Assembly (NCBI GenBank): GCA_951828585.1
Contig: OX639991.1
Span: 2,698,576-2,762,575 of the forward strand
Direction: 5' to 3'
DNA: 64,000 nucleotides
Source of the DNA: Longimicrobiales bacterium
Lineage (GTDB): Bacteria; Gemmatimonadota; Gemmatimonadetes; Longimicrobiales; Gaopeijiaceae
Numbering within the stretch: position 1 is the stretch's first letter; each line of letters starts with the position of its first letter. The notes below the pieces were generated by a model. The model had not been told where the DNA came from. It did not search any database and saw only the letters and a program-made list of their open reading frames with translations. Positions 1-9,472 of this stretch are shown here, piece after piece. The position numbers were made by a program, and so were the translations under genes.

Positions 1-887
<887 letters not shown>

Positions 888-1012
888 CGGTGTCCGCAAT
901 GGAAGCGGTACAGCCTTTAAACATAGCTGGAATGGGGATGGGATTCAATGTGAGTGAAGGGAGGCCGGGAAAGCGAGGGTTAGGAGCAACTCAGTTGACG
1001 GGTCTACGCAGA

Positions 1013-1428
1013 TCAACCGCGCGACCGCTTGCCCAGAAAGAAGCCGACGGCGAGAAAACCACCGGCCGCAAGTGCGTGAGTGACCAACTGGAACGCGATC
1101 TTTCGCTGGTCCTCACCCCCCCAGAACAACATGAACAACACCAGACCCAGGAGGACGATGCCGACACCTGCGCCATCCATGTCAGCTTCATCACATGGGT
1201 GAGCCGCCGATTTCGATAGGCGTCGTCGCGGTGCAGTCGGTCCGTATGGTAGCGGTACTGTCGCTCATCGGCTGCGTCCAGCTTCGCGAATCCCTCCCGC
1301 ATCGCGTCAACCGCGCGGTCCCGGCTGGCGATCCGCTCGCGCTCGACTGCAAGCATCTCGCCCCAAAGCTCGAGCTGTCCATCGGGGTCCACGTGTTTGG
1401 TCACCTTCCCGCTCGAATCGTCGCTCAC
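1013..1428 (-). pseudogene. Small membrane protein, apparently frameshifted
   Basis: Starting at GTG 1428 the frame encodes a charged, helical, soluble part (VSDDSSGKVTKHVD ... RDRAVDAMREGFAKLDAADERQY) up to about position 1178. A neighbouring frame then continues with two hydrophobic segments (GVGIVLLGLVLFMLFWGG and HALAAGGFLAVGFFLG) and stops at 1013-1015 after KRSRG. Joining the frames near 1165-1178 gives a plausible ~137-residue protein with a cytosolic helical region and a C-terminal membrane hairpin. The unshifted frame instead gives cysteine/serine-rich nonsense to a stop at 991. A real mutation, a sequencing error, or less likely recoding would each explain it. The GTG overlaps the TGA of the upstream small gene, so the pair is translationally coupled. 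The family is not recognised. Confidence 0.55.
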
Positions 1429-1700
1429 CGGTAGGCCACCGTCTTCTTGTAGGCCGACTTGCCGCCAATGCGCGAGTCGGGCGTGACCCCCGATTCGGCC
1501 ATGTCCGCGAACGCCTCCATCGCCAAGCGGAGTGATACGGTATAGACCCGAAAACCGCCGTAGGGAGACTCGTCCACGCGGGTCACGGCATCGGGGGCCA
1601 CCGGCGAAGCCTTGCGTCGGCCAGCCTCTTCGAAGGCTTCCTCCCACGTAGCGCAATGAGCATCCGGGATCAGCCGCGGCAGAATGTCCAAGCGTAGCAT
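1425..1700 (-). CDS. Small hypothetical protein (91 aa)
   Basis: This unrecognised protein begins at ATG 1700 (MLRLDILPRLIPDAHCATWEEAFEEAG). An AGGAGG sequence six bases upstream makes this start better than the in-frame ATG near 1766. The sequence is soluble, with a possible short beta-rich part (YGGFRVYTVSLRLAMEAFADM). Its stop overlaps the GTG of the downstream membrane-protein gene (GTGA), which implies co-translation and a shared role. Such coupled small pairs can be toxin-antitoxin modules, but no toxin fold is visible, so no function is assigned. Confidence 0.6.
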   Translation of the reverse strand: MLRLDILPRLIPDAHCATWEEAFEEAGRRKASPVAPDAVTRVDESPYGGFRVYTVSLRLAMEAFADMAESGVTPDSRIGGKSAYKKTVAYR

Positions 1701-1906
1701 TCCCAGCCTCCTGACGGTTGGTGAACTTGTCGGGCCAAGGTAGTCTGACCGCGAAGCGGCGTCCAACGACGAACGATACGACCCAGCATTCCAGCCGTTT
1801 CACCCAGCGCCCAGCAACCCTGCTTCAATACCATACACCATCCAGAGGGACAGTTCCATGTTGGTACGGGACTGCTTGGCACCGCGGCCCCCCCTCAATG
1901 CACCGC

Positions 1907-3211
1907 TCACCTCCCGCGGATCACCTGGCTGCGCCTCGTGCCCACCGAGACCATCACGATGGGCGCACCCACCAGCTCCTCGATGCGGTGCAGGTAGGCG
2001 CGGGCGCTCGCCGGAAGGTCGCTCATGGTGCGGGCTTCGGTGGTCGGGGACTGCCAGCCGGGGAGGGTCTCGTAGACGGGCTCGGCGTGCTCCAGCTCGT
2101 GGACGCAGGCAGGGAAGAGCAAGTGCGTGTCCCCGTCGATGCGGTAGCCGGTGGCGATCTTCAGTTCGGGAAGGGTGTCGAGTACGTCCAGCTTGGTGAC
2201 GGCGATCCCGGTCAGGCCATTCACGCGCGCCGAGTAGCTGGCCAGCACGGCGTCGAACCAGCCGCAGCGGCGGGGGCGTCCGGTCGTGGCCCCGAATTCG
2301 GCGCCCAGTTCGCGGATGCGCTCGTCCATGCCGGGGTCGAAGGCGCTCGGGAGCGGGCCGTTGCCCACGCGGGTGGTGTAGGCCTTGAACACGCCGGTCA
2401 CCGAGTCGATCGCGGTGGGACCGATGCCGACGCCCACCGCCGCGCCCCCCGCCGTGGTGTTGGACGAGGTTACGAATGGGTAGGTGCCGTGATCGACGTC
2501 GAGGGCGGTTCCCTGGGCGCCCTCGAGGAGGACGCGCTTGCCTTCGCCCAGCGACCGAGCGATCTCGTCGCCGACATCGGTGGCCACCGAGGGGAGGCGG
2601 TGGGCCAGGGCGAGGGAGTCCTCGACGGTCCCGGCCGTGTCGGGGTCGGCTCCCAGCTGACGCAGCCGGTCGCGCGCCCAATCGATCCCCCACCCCACCC
2701 TGTCCGCCCCCCGCGCGCGGTCCAGCAGGTCCGCGATGCGCACCCCCCGCCGCCCCGTCTTGGCCTCGTACGCCGGCCCGATTCCGCGCCCCGTCGTGCC
2801 GATCTTGCGGCGCGCGGCCGCCTCGGCTGCCCCATCCAGCGCCTTGTGGTACGGGAAGACGACGTGCGCACGCGTGCTGACCCCGATCCGGCCGCCGTGA
2901 TCCACCCCCCGCTCGGCCAGCCCGTCGAGTTCGCCGAAGAACTGGTCCACGTCGAGCACCACCCCGTTGCCCAGAAGACACCGCTTCCCGGGATGAAGTA
3001 CGCCGGACGGGACCTGGTGCAGCACGATGTGGTGCTCGCCCACGTGCACTGTGTGCCCGGCGTTGGCCCCGCCCTGGTAGCGCGCGACGACATCCATGTC
3101 GGCTGCGAGCACATCGACGACCTTGCCCTTGCCCTCGTCTCCCCACTGGCACCCGACGATGACGGTGCACGCCCCGGGCGCGTCCCTTCTGACCATTGTG
3201 CCGCCCGTCAC
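1907..3211 (-). CDS. purA: Adenylosuccinate synthetase
   Basis: PurA joins IMP and aspartate using GTP, the first committed step of AMP synthesis, in the cytosol. The P-loop-like VIVGCQWGDEGKGKVVD is near the N terminus. NAGHTV, GTTGRGIGP, the ribose/IMP loop SSNTTAGG, GRPRRCGWFD and VTKLDVLDTL follow in the family order, and at 434 codons the length is normal. The first possible start is GTG 3211, overlapping the TGA of the upstream dapA-like gene (GTGA); ATG 3196 is an alternative giving a shorter N-terminal tail. Gene order trpS - dapA-like - purA suggests one minus-strand transcription unit. Confidence 0.97.
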   Translation of the reverse strand: MTGGTMVRRDAPGACTVIVGCQWGDEGKGKVVDVLAADMDVVARYQGGANAGHTVHVGEHHIVLHQVPSGVLHPGKRCLLGNGVVLDVDQFFGELDGLAERGVDHGGRIGVSTRAHVVFPYHKALDGAAEAAARRKIGTTGRGIGPAYEAKTGRRGVRIADLLDRARGADRVGWGIDWARDRLRQLGADPDTAGTVEDSLALAHRLPSVATDVGDEIARSLGEGKRVLLEGAQGTALDVDHGTYPFVTSSNTTAGGAAVGVGIGPTAIDSVTGVFKAYTTRVGNGPLPSAFDPGMDERIRELGAEFGATTGRPRRCGWFDAVLASYSARVNGLTGIAVTKLDVLDTLPELKIATGYRIDGDTHLLFPACVHELEHAEPVYETLPGWQSPTTEARTMSDLPASARAYLHRIEELVGAPIVMVSVGTRRSQVIRGR

Positions 3212-4107
3212 GCGTGTGCCAGCGCGCCTGTTGCGAGGAGGCCCGCCCGCGTGAGGTGTTCGGCAAGCTCGCCGCGCCGGCTCTCGGGGAGGGGTTTAAG
3301 GGGGGGACGGGGCGCGCCGCCGCAGTAGCCCAGGAGGTCGAGCGCGCGCTTCACCCCGGCCACGCCCATGCCGCCCACGACGGCGTTGTGTAGCGGGCCG
3401 ACCCGTTGCTGGATCCGGCCGGCGGCGGCCGTGTCGCCGGCCGCGAAGCGTGCGTGGATGCGGGCGCAGTCACGGGGCACCAGGTTGGCCACACCGAGAA
3501 TGCCCCCGGCCGCGCCGATCTCCAGCGCCGAGTAGAGGAGGCTGCCGCTTCCAACAAGGACCTGGAAGCCGTGCGTGGTCTGAGTTACCAGCTCGCCCAC
3601 GGTCTCGAGTTTCCCGCGCGAGTCCTTGATCCCGATGATGTTCTCGTGGGTCGACAGCTCGGCGACCAGGCCGGCCGGGAAGTCGAGGGTGCTGAACCGC
3701 GTCGGCACCTGGTAGACGATGACGGGAACCGGGGCCGTGTCGGCCACGGCCAGGTAGTGGTCGCGGACGACGGCGGGGGTCATCGCGCCCTTGTAGAAGG
3801 CGGGCGGCTGAACGAGGACGGCGTGGAAGCCGCGGTCGGCGGCCATGCGGGTCAGGCGCAGGGTGGTGCGCAGGGATTCGGCGCCCGTGCCGGCCACGAG
3901 GACGGTGTGACCGGGCACCGATCTGGCGACGACGTCCCAGCACCGGTCGCGTTCCCGCTCGTCGAGGAAGACGGCCTCGCCGGTCGAGCCGCCGATGACG
4001 AGGCCGCGAATGCCGGTCGGCGTCCACTTCTCCACGTTGCGCCTGAGCGCCACCAGGTCGACCTCGCCGGTGACGGGGTCGAAGGGGGTGGTGGTGGGGA
4101 TCATCAC
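3208..4107 (-). CDS. DapA-family Schiff-base aldolase/lyase
   Basis: This is a TIM-barrel member of the dihydrodipicolinate synthase / N-acetylneuraminate lyase family, 299 residues and full length. The substrate loop GGSTGEA (family GTTGE), the VIVYQVPTR segment with the conserved tyrosine, and the Schiff-base lysine in NIIGIKDSRG are visible. Orthologous lysine-pathway DapA usually has GTTGES and YNVPGR, and both differ here, so the substrate may be another 2-oxo acid such as 4-hydroxy-2-oxoglutarate; this is inference. An AAGGAG sequence lies about 20 bases before ATG 4107, which leaves the exact start slightly uncertain. The gene overlaps purA by four bases. Confidence 0.88.
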   Translation of the reverse strand: MMIPTTTPFDPVTGEVDLVALRRNVEKWTPTGIRGLVIGGSTGEAVFLDERERDRCWDVVARSVPGHTVLVAGTGAESLRTTLRLTRMAADRGFHAVLVQPPAFYKGAMTPAVVRDHYLAVADTAPVPVIVYQVPTRFSTLDFPAGLVAELSTHENIIGIKDSRGKLETVGELVTQTTHGFQVLVGSGSLLYSALEIGAAGGILGVANLVPRDCARIHARFAAGDTAAAGRIQQRVGPLHNAVVGGMGVAGVKRALDLLGYCGGAPRPPLKPLPESRRGELAEHLTRAGLLATGALAHA

Positions 4108-4197
4108 TCCGCTGATGTCGATCTTTCTTCTCCTTGGTCCGTAGGCCGGCCACGGCCCGCCGCGCGCGGCCCGGGGGCGGGAAAGTCTGCTCTTCAG

Positions 4198-5238
4198 TCA
4201 GGCTGGGGGAGCAAAGGTCCCCATCTTCTCGCGGGCGAGCGCGAGGGTTTCGCCCGCCACGGCACGGGCCCTTTCCCCCATTTCCATGATCCGTCCTTCC
4301 AGGTCGGTCTCGCGCCGGAGGATGTCGGCGCGGCGGTCCCGCATCTCGCTGGTCAGGGCCACGAGCGCGTCGGCGGTGAGGCCCTTGAGATCAACGTAGC
4401 GCAATGTACCCGCGAAGTAATCCTCGCGCATTCGTTTGGCGTCATCCCGGTGGCCGCAGGCGGCCAGAAGGGTGAGCAGGTTTTCGATGCCTGGACTGGC
4501 CTGGCGATCTCCCGCACCCCCCACCGGCGCCGCGCCCGAGTCGGTCACCGCGGAGCGGATCTTGCGGCGGATCGAGTCCTCCTCCTCGAAAAGGCCGATG
4601 TAGTGCTTGGGACCCAGGCTCTTGCTCATCTTGCGGGTCGGGTCGGCGGTGGACAGGACCTTGGTGATGGGCGTGTGCAGCGTCTCGGGCTCGGGGAAGA
4701 GGTAGCCGAAACGGGAGTTGAACCGCTTGGCGATTCCGCGGCTAAGCTCGAGGTGCTGGGACTGGTCCTGGCCCACGGGCACGCAGTCGGCGCGGTACGC
4801 CAGGATGTCGGCCGCCTGCAGGACGGGGTAGAAGAGGAGGCCGGCCGAGATGAAGGCGCCGTCGTCCTCGGCGAGTCCGTCCTTGAGGAGGCCGGACTTC
4901 TCCTTGAACTGGGTCATGCGGGAGAGGTCGCCCAGCGAGGTGAGCGTCGCGAGCATCCAGCACAGTTCGGTCTGCTCGGGAACGGTCGACTGGATGTAGA
5001 CGATCGTCCGGTCCGGGTCGATGCCCGCCGCCAGCAGGCTGACGAACATCTCGGTGGACGCGTGCCGCAGTTCGGCCGCGTCGTAGGGCGCGGTCATGGC
5101 GTGCAGGTCCACGACGCAGTAGACGCAGTCGCACTCGTCCTGCAGCCGGACCCAGTTCTGCACGGCGCCGAAGTAGTTCCCGATGGTCATGACGGCGGTG
5201 GGCTGGATGCCCGAGTAGACTCGTTTGCGGGGGGGCAT
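4198..5238 (-). CDS. trpS: Tryptophanyl-tRNA synthetase
   Basis: This class I aminoacyl-tRNA synthetase charges tRNA-Trp. The N-terminal RVYSGIQPTAVMTIGNYFGA contains the HIGH-equivalent TIGN. The tryptophan pocket region VDLHAMT, VGQDQSQHLELSR and the KMSKS loop (RKMSKSLG) follow in order. Start ATG 5238 (MPPRKRVYSG) gives about 346 residues, the usual bacterial length; an upstream in-frame ATG at 5313 would add a non-homologous tail. The gene is separated from the dapA-like gene by about 90 bases and probably heads that unit. Confidence 0.96.
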   Translation of the reverse strand: MPPRKRVYSGIQPTAVMTIGNYFGAVQNWVRLQDECDCVYCVVDLHAMTAPYDAAELRHASTEMFVSLLAAGIDPDRTIVYIQSTVPEQTELCWMLATLTSLGDLSRMTQFKEKSGLLKDGLAEDDGAFISAGLLFYPVLQAADILAYRADCVPVGQDQSQHLELSRGIAKRFNSRFGYLFPEPETLHTPITKVLSTADPTRKMSKSLGPKHYIGLFEEEDSIRRKIRSAVTDSGAAPVGGAGDRQASPGIENLLTLLAACGHRDDAKRMREDYFAGTLRYVDLKGLTADALVALTSEMRDRRADILRRETDLEGRIMEMGERARAVAGETLALAREKMGTFAPPA

Positions 5239-5411
5239 GGGGGGTGTGGGGTGGTGTGGGGGTTGGAGCAGGGTTGTTGCGGAAACCCCGGCGATTCGAG
5301 ACCGGAGCTTCATCTTCGACTGCTAAGTTAGCGGAGCGTGGCCGCCAATTGGACCTTTCCGTTGGCGGCCCACGATGGTTACAGGCCCCCACGACAACCG
5401 GAGTTCCCAGG

Positions 5412-5895
5412 ATGCCCAAACAGGTTGATCGCCTGCTGGCAACCGCGAAGGAAGCCGCGAACGCCGCGGAGCGGATCCACCGTGACGCCGCGCAGCACGG
5501 CGGCGGACGGTGGATCGACGAGAAGACCGCGCACAGGATTCGGGTGAGCGGCACCGAGAGGCTGGATCGTTACCTGGTCGGGACGGGCTTCCCCTTCAAG
5601 GCGCACGAGTTGCTGGCTGAATACCTGCGGCAGTTTGAGCGGGTGCTCCGGCGCACCGCGGGGATCCGGCGGACGGGCGGCGCGGCGATTGACCTGGCCT
5701 ATGTGGCGAACGGCATCCTGGAAGGGTTCTGGGAATCGCGCCTGGCACCCTGGGACTACGCTGCCGGGGTGCTGTTGGTGGCCGAGGCGGGGGGGGGTGG
5801 CGGAGCGGGTGGAGGGGGGTGGTATGGGGGTGGAGGCGGGGTCGGTGCTGGCGGCGAATTCGGCGGAGGGGTTGCGGCGATTGCGGGGGGTGACA
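5412..5895 (+). pseudogene. Inositol monophosphatase family relic with internal deletion
   Basis: The N terminus (MPKQVDRLLATAKEAANAAERIH) matches the first helix of the inositol monophosphatase/SuhB family. It then jumps directly to the C-terminal half: GGGRWIDEKTAHRIRVSG, LVGTGFPFK, TGGAAIDLAYVANG and LAPWDYAAGVLLVAEAGG. The ~95 residues that carry the metal ligands (the E-E pair and the DPLDGT motif) are absent. After the nine-G run at 5789-5797 the natural C terminus (GSVLAANSAEGLRRL) appears in another frame, so there is also a frameshift. The product cannot be a functional phosphatase. An intact copy elsewhere in the genome is likely. Confidence 0.8.
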
Positions 5896-6182
5896 GTGTC
5901 GTGTTGCAGGAACCACCGCGGCCAGCGCCACGATGGCCCATTCCTTCGTCGTCCACTCGCGTTTTTTCATGTCCAGGGCTCTCGGTTGAATCCAATGGCC
6001 GAAAGGTCAAAAATCGGACGCTCCCGCTCGCGTGGCAGCAGCGGCCGCTGGACTTGTTCAAGCATACGCGCTCTGTGCGGTCAGCATGAATCTTACGCGT
6101 CCTCAAACTCTCGCGCCAATTCGTCCACAAGGGACTCGGCGTGACATCAGCAGGCCTCCAAGTCGTCACTGCTTGCTCCCCC
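5896..6182. other. Intergenic stretch with coding debris
   Basis: No convincing gene is seen here. On the minus strand a short frame beginning near 5970 (MKKREWTTKEWAIVALAAVV) resembles the start of a small membrane protein but turns into low-complexity proline/histidine sequence over the phosphatase relic. Another minus-strand frame near 6090-6140 ends with VDELAREFEDA, which looks like a protein C terminus without a body. Both are probably remnants. Confidence 0.35.
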
Positions 6183-8804
6183 TCATCGGCCCCGCCCCAC
6201 CAGCGCGTTGAACACCAGTTTGAAGGTCCCGTGCGTCTGCGCCCGGTGTTGTGCCCGGAAGCCGATCATCACGATCGTCCCCTCGCCGTGCTCGACCGAC
6301 ACCATCGCGGCCTTGTTGGCGATGGCCTCCTCACCGAGCAGCCAGCCGCTCTGCAGGATGTCGCGGTCGATGTAGGTGACCACACGCCGCACATCGTTGC
6401 TGCGCGCCCCCGGGATCGTCTCGTAGACCTGTCCGCCCGCGAGGTAGGCCGCCAGCGCGTCTTCCGGCATGCCGTAGGCGAAGGGGCTCGAGGTGTCGAC
6501 CTTCACCTTCAGCGTGGAGCCCGGGGCCCAGAACTCGTTCCCCCACATGCCGGCGACGGCGTTGCGGACGGGGACGTCGAATTCGTCGAGGACCAGGTCG
6601 CCCGCTTGTGCGAAAGTCACCAGAGTGCCGCCGTTCTTCACGAAGGCCTCGAGGGCCTCGGCGCCGGCCTGGCCGAACCCGCTGCGGTAGTCGGGCGGCG
6701 TGCCCGATGGATCCGGGCCGCGGCCACCCACCGGCGATCCCGCCGGCCCCAGCATCATCTGCTTCGAGTCGTTGGGGAGGATGATCACGTCCCATCGCTC
6801 ATGCAGATCACCCGCCAGGATCTCGTCGTCGAAGAGGCTGGTGTAGGCGAAACCGAAATCCTCCAGCAGCCAGCGCGTCCAGCCCTCGTCCATGTTGCCG
6901 CCGTAGTAGCGCTGGTACATGCCGATGCGCTGTTGGGTGATGGGGTGGCTGACTGCTGACGCATCTTCGGTGAGCGCGGTGAGGTGGACACCCACCGCCG
7001 CCGCAACCTCGCTGAGCGTGCCCGAATCGGTGCCCGCATCCACGACGAAGTCCCCCCTCCCCACCCCCACCCCGTACCCGGTCACCCTCCTCACACCAGC
7101 CCCCGCCTCGAAGAGCCCGTTGACCGCCTTGAACGCGTCGTTCAGCGACCCGTCGATCCGATACCCGTGCGGCGCCTCCGCAGCCACCGTCCCCACCACA
7201 CCGAGCATCCCCCTGACCTCAGTCAGCGGCGCCTCCACCGCCGTCCCCACCGGGTCCACCCTCACCCCCATGAATTCCGCGATCACGTCGCCCGACATGT
7301 CGTAGGGCCGGATCGGGTCGCCGTCGGCGGTGCGGGTGTAGCTGTTGTCCGGGTAGTTGGTCTGGCCCAGCAGCCAGCGGATGACGCCCCGCTTGGGCTG
7401 TGCCAGCGACACCACGTAGCTGCCCGCGCCGTACACCCGGCCCTCGTGAGTGAATCTCTCCGCCGAGTGCTCGACCGTGATGCCCTGCAGGAGCAGCTTG
7501 TTCACCATCTTGGTCATGGTGGGCGGGTCGTGCTGCGCGGCGGGGATCACGTACGCCTTCACGTCCCCCTCCATGCCGCGCTGGATCTGCCGGCTCGACT
7601 TGTTGTACGCGTTCCTGAGCACCGTCTCGCGGTTCTTCGCGGCGATCTCGAGCGGCGAGAAGGTCGCCGCGATCTGCCGCTCCACAATGTCGCGCACATG
7701 CCACCAACCGCCCGGCCACGGGTTCGGGAACGTCGTCTGGGCCTCGTATTCGGGGAGCTGGCGGGAGCCGCGCAGCTGGTCCGGATGCACGTAGAGCGGG
7801 GTCGCGAGCTGGGCGCTGGCCGACTCGGTCAGCATCCCCGCGATGTTGTGGAAGGGCGTAATCCAGTGGAAGCCGAAATGCCCCCACCCCGAGTAGATTG
7901 CCGCGTTCACGGTGCCTTCGAATCCCATTTCCTCCATGCGGTACGCCATGTGCGCCCCGTACCACGACATCTCGCGCCACACCAGCGGGTCGGCCTCGGG
8001 CCGGATCGGCTCCGCGTACGGGGGCAGGTAGATGCGAGCCGTGTACGCGCCCATCTGGTGGTGGTCGATGAACGCCTGCGGGATCCACTCCCGGAACATG
8101 ATCTCGGCCCCGTAGCGCGACTCGACGGTGTTCTGCATGAAGGCGTCGCGGTTGTTGTCGTGGCCGATGTAGTGGTGGTACAGCTCGGGCGGGCGGGCGC
8201 CCTCGTACTCGGTGCCGACCCAGCGGTCGTACCACTCGTTGACGATGCCGACACCGTCGGGGTTGAAGGCGGGGATGAGGATGGAGACGGTGTTGTCGAG
8301 GATCTCGTGGATCTCGGCGTCGTCGCGGGTGGCGAAGAGGTAGACGATCTCGGCGGGTGACTGGCTGCCCGCGACCTCGGTGGAGTGCAGCGCGTACGAC
8401 TGGACGAAGATGACCCTGCCGTTCGCGATCGCGTCGTCGACTTCGGCGCGGGTGTGTCCGCGGGGGTCCTGCAAGACCGCGTTCAGGCGCTTGAGTTCGT
8501 CGAGGCGGGCGAGGTTGGCGGGGGACGAGACGAAGATCGACAGGAACGGCTCGCCCAGGGTGGACGGGCCCATGTGCACGACCTGGACGCGATCGCTGTT
8601 CGCGCCGATGAGTTCGTAGTACTCGACCAGCTTGTCCCAGTGCGCGAGCTGGCGGTCCGCGCCCATCTGGTGGCCGAAGAAGTCTTCGGGGGTGGGGATG
8701 GGGGTGGCGGGCTGCTGGGCGGTGGTGGGGGCCGGGAGGGCGAGGGCGAGGGCCACGAGAGCGATGGCGACTCCGGGGGCGGTGCGGCGATTGCGACGGT
8801 TCAT
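6183..8804 (-). CDS. Exported M14-family zinc carboxypeptidase-like protein
   Basis: This is an 873-residue secreted metallopeptidase. ATG 8804 (MNRRNRRTAPGVA) begins a signal peptide with hydrophobic core IALVALALALPAPTTA and a cut near TAQQ. The M14 zinc motif is HSTE at about residues 139-142, followed by IPAFNPDGVG, the FIDHHQMG segment and GMLTESASAQ. Such long M14 proteins with a C-terminal glutamine-amidotransferase-like or lectin-like domain are abundant in Gemmatimonadota; the C-terminal half (WDVIILPNDSKQMM ... GGTLVTFAQAGDL) fits an amidotransferase-like Rossmann fold. The frame stays open upstream to 9077, but that extension overlaps the divergent HEPN gene and has no signal-peptide character. 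The substrate is probably peptides taken up for nutrition. Confidence 0.9.
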   Translation of the reverse strand: MNRRNRRTAPGVAIALVALALALPAPTTAQQPATPIPTPEDFFGHQMGADRQLAHWDKLVEYYELIGANSDRVQVVHMGPSTLGEPFLSIFVSSPANLARLDELKRLNAVLQDPRGHTRAEVDDAIANGRVIFVQSYALHSTEVAGSQSPAEIVYLFATRDDAEIHEILDNTVSILIPAFNPDGVGIVNEWYDRWVGTEYEGARPPELYHHYIGHDNNRDAFMQNTVESRYGAEIMFREWIPQAFIDHHQMGAYTARIYLPPYAEPIRPEADPLVWREMSWYGAHMAYRMEEMGFEGTVNAAIYSGWGHFGFHWITPFHNIAGMLTESASAQLATPLYVHPDQLRGSRQLPEYEAQTTFPNPWPGGWWHVRDIVERQIAATFSPLEIAAKNRETVLRNAYNKSSRQIQRGMEGDVKAYVIPAAQHDPPTMTKMVNKLLLQGITVEHSAERFTHEGRVYGAGSYVVSLAQPKRGVIRWLLGQTNYPDNSYTRTADGDPIRPYDMSGDVIAEFMGVRVDPVGTAVEAPLTEVRGMLGVVGTVAAEAPHGYRIDGSLNDAFKAVNGLFEAGAGVRRVTGYGVGVGRGDFVVDAGTDSGTLSEVAAAVGVHLTALTEDASAVSHPITQQRIGMYQRYYGGNMDEGWTRWLLEDFGFAYTSLFDDEILAGDLHERWDVIILPNDSKQMMLGPAGSPVGGRGPDPSGTPPDYRSGFGQAGAEALEAFVKNGGTLVTFAQAGDLVLDEFDVPVRNAVAGMWGNEFWAPGSTLKVKVDTSSPFAYGMPEDALAAYLAGGQVYETIPGARSNDVRRVVTYIDRDILQSGWLLGEEAIANKAAMVSVEHGEGTIVMIGFRAQHRAQTHGTFKLVFNALVGRGR

Positions 8805-8990
8805 GGGGTCCTGTCCGTGGGTGGGTCGGGGGGATCGGATTGGAACGATGGTCCAACAATATTGGGTGCGCACCATGGATCGGGCGCAAGTTGCGAGTCC
8901 GGTCACCCGCACCGGCGTTGGTTGTCGCAGGGGGCCGTGGCGATGTTGGGGATTGGGAATCCACGCTGGCCAGGAATCCGAGCAAGCAGC

Positions 8991-9443
8991 ATGAACGACA
9001 ACATTCAAATGCACCCGGAACCCGGCGCGGAATCGACGGGTGGTGCCGCGGCGGACCGCTGGCTGAAGCAGGCCCAAGACAATCTCGAGTTCGCTCGGTT
9101 AGGGCTGCGCGAGGGGTTCTTTGCGCAGGTGTGTTTCTTCGCCCAACAGAGCGCCGAGAAGGCGGTCAAGGCCATCGGCCACCTTCTGGGCGAGCGAACG
9201 GTGTTGGGACATTCGGTCGCGGTGCTGGTCGATCGGAACGCAGAGCGCGTTCCGAACCTGGTGGACCTGCGGGACGAGGCGGGGATTCTGGATCAGTACT
9301 ACATCCCTACCCGCTACCCCAACGGCCTCCCCGGCGGCTTTCCTTTCATGGCGTTCAGCGAGGACCAGGCGGCCAACGCCATAGCGGCCGCCGAGCACTT
9401 CCTGCGGCTGGCCGACGAACGCTTTCGCGCGGCCGGGGGCTGA
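8991..9443 (+). CDS. HEPN-domain protein
   Basis: This 150-residue helical protein has the HEPN pattern: AADRWLKQAQDNLEFARLGLREGFFAQVCFFAQQSAEKAVKAIG split over two helices, then RTVLGH (R-x4-H, the catalytic motif of many HEPN RNases), then a C-terminal helix rich in alanine. HEPN proteins often pair with a minimal nucleotidyltransferase (MNT) to form a toxin-antitoxin or AMPylation module. No nucleotidyltransferase is visible on either side, so this copy is solitary. ATG 8991 is chosen because it begins the ordered region; the start lacks a strong ribosome site. It is divergent from the M14 gene. Confidence 0.8.
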   Translation: MNDNIQMHPEPGAESTGGAAADRWLKQAQDNLEFARLGLREGFFAQVCFFAQQSAEKAVKAIGHLLGERTVLGHSVAVLVDRNAERVPNLVDLRDEAGILDQYYIPTRYPNGLPGGFPFMAFSEDQAANAIAAAEHFLRLADERFRAAGG

Positions 9444-9472
9444 TCCGGCGACCTGGCCCGGCGCGCCTCCAC

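Noticed and set aside
1718-3328. Long open plus-strand frame of more than 500 codons opposite purA
   Set aside because: It is the mirror of a well-identified gene in GC-rich DNA, has low-complexity Gly/Ala/Arg/Pro composition and no family motifs.
3406-5331. Plus-strand frame of ~640 codons opposite the dapA-like and trpS genes
   Set aside because: Antisense shadow; both minus-strand genes carry clear catalytic motifs.
5789-5880. Glycine-rich tail that could suggest a structural protein
   Set aside because: It comes from G-runs in a frameshifted phosphatase relic; the family C terminus is readable in another frame.
6984-8360. Plus-strand frame opposite the M14 peptidase
   Set aside because: Histidine/arginine/proline-rich shadow with no signal or motif.
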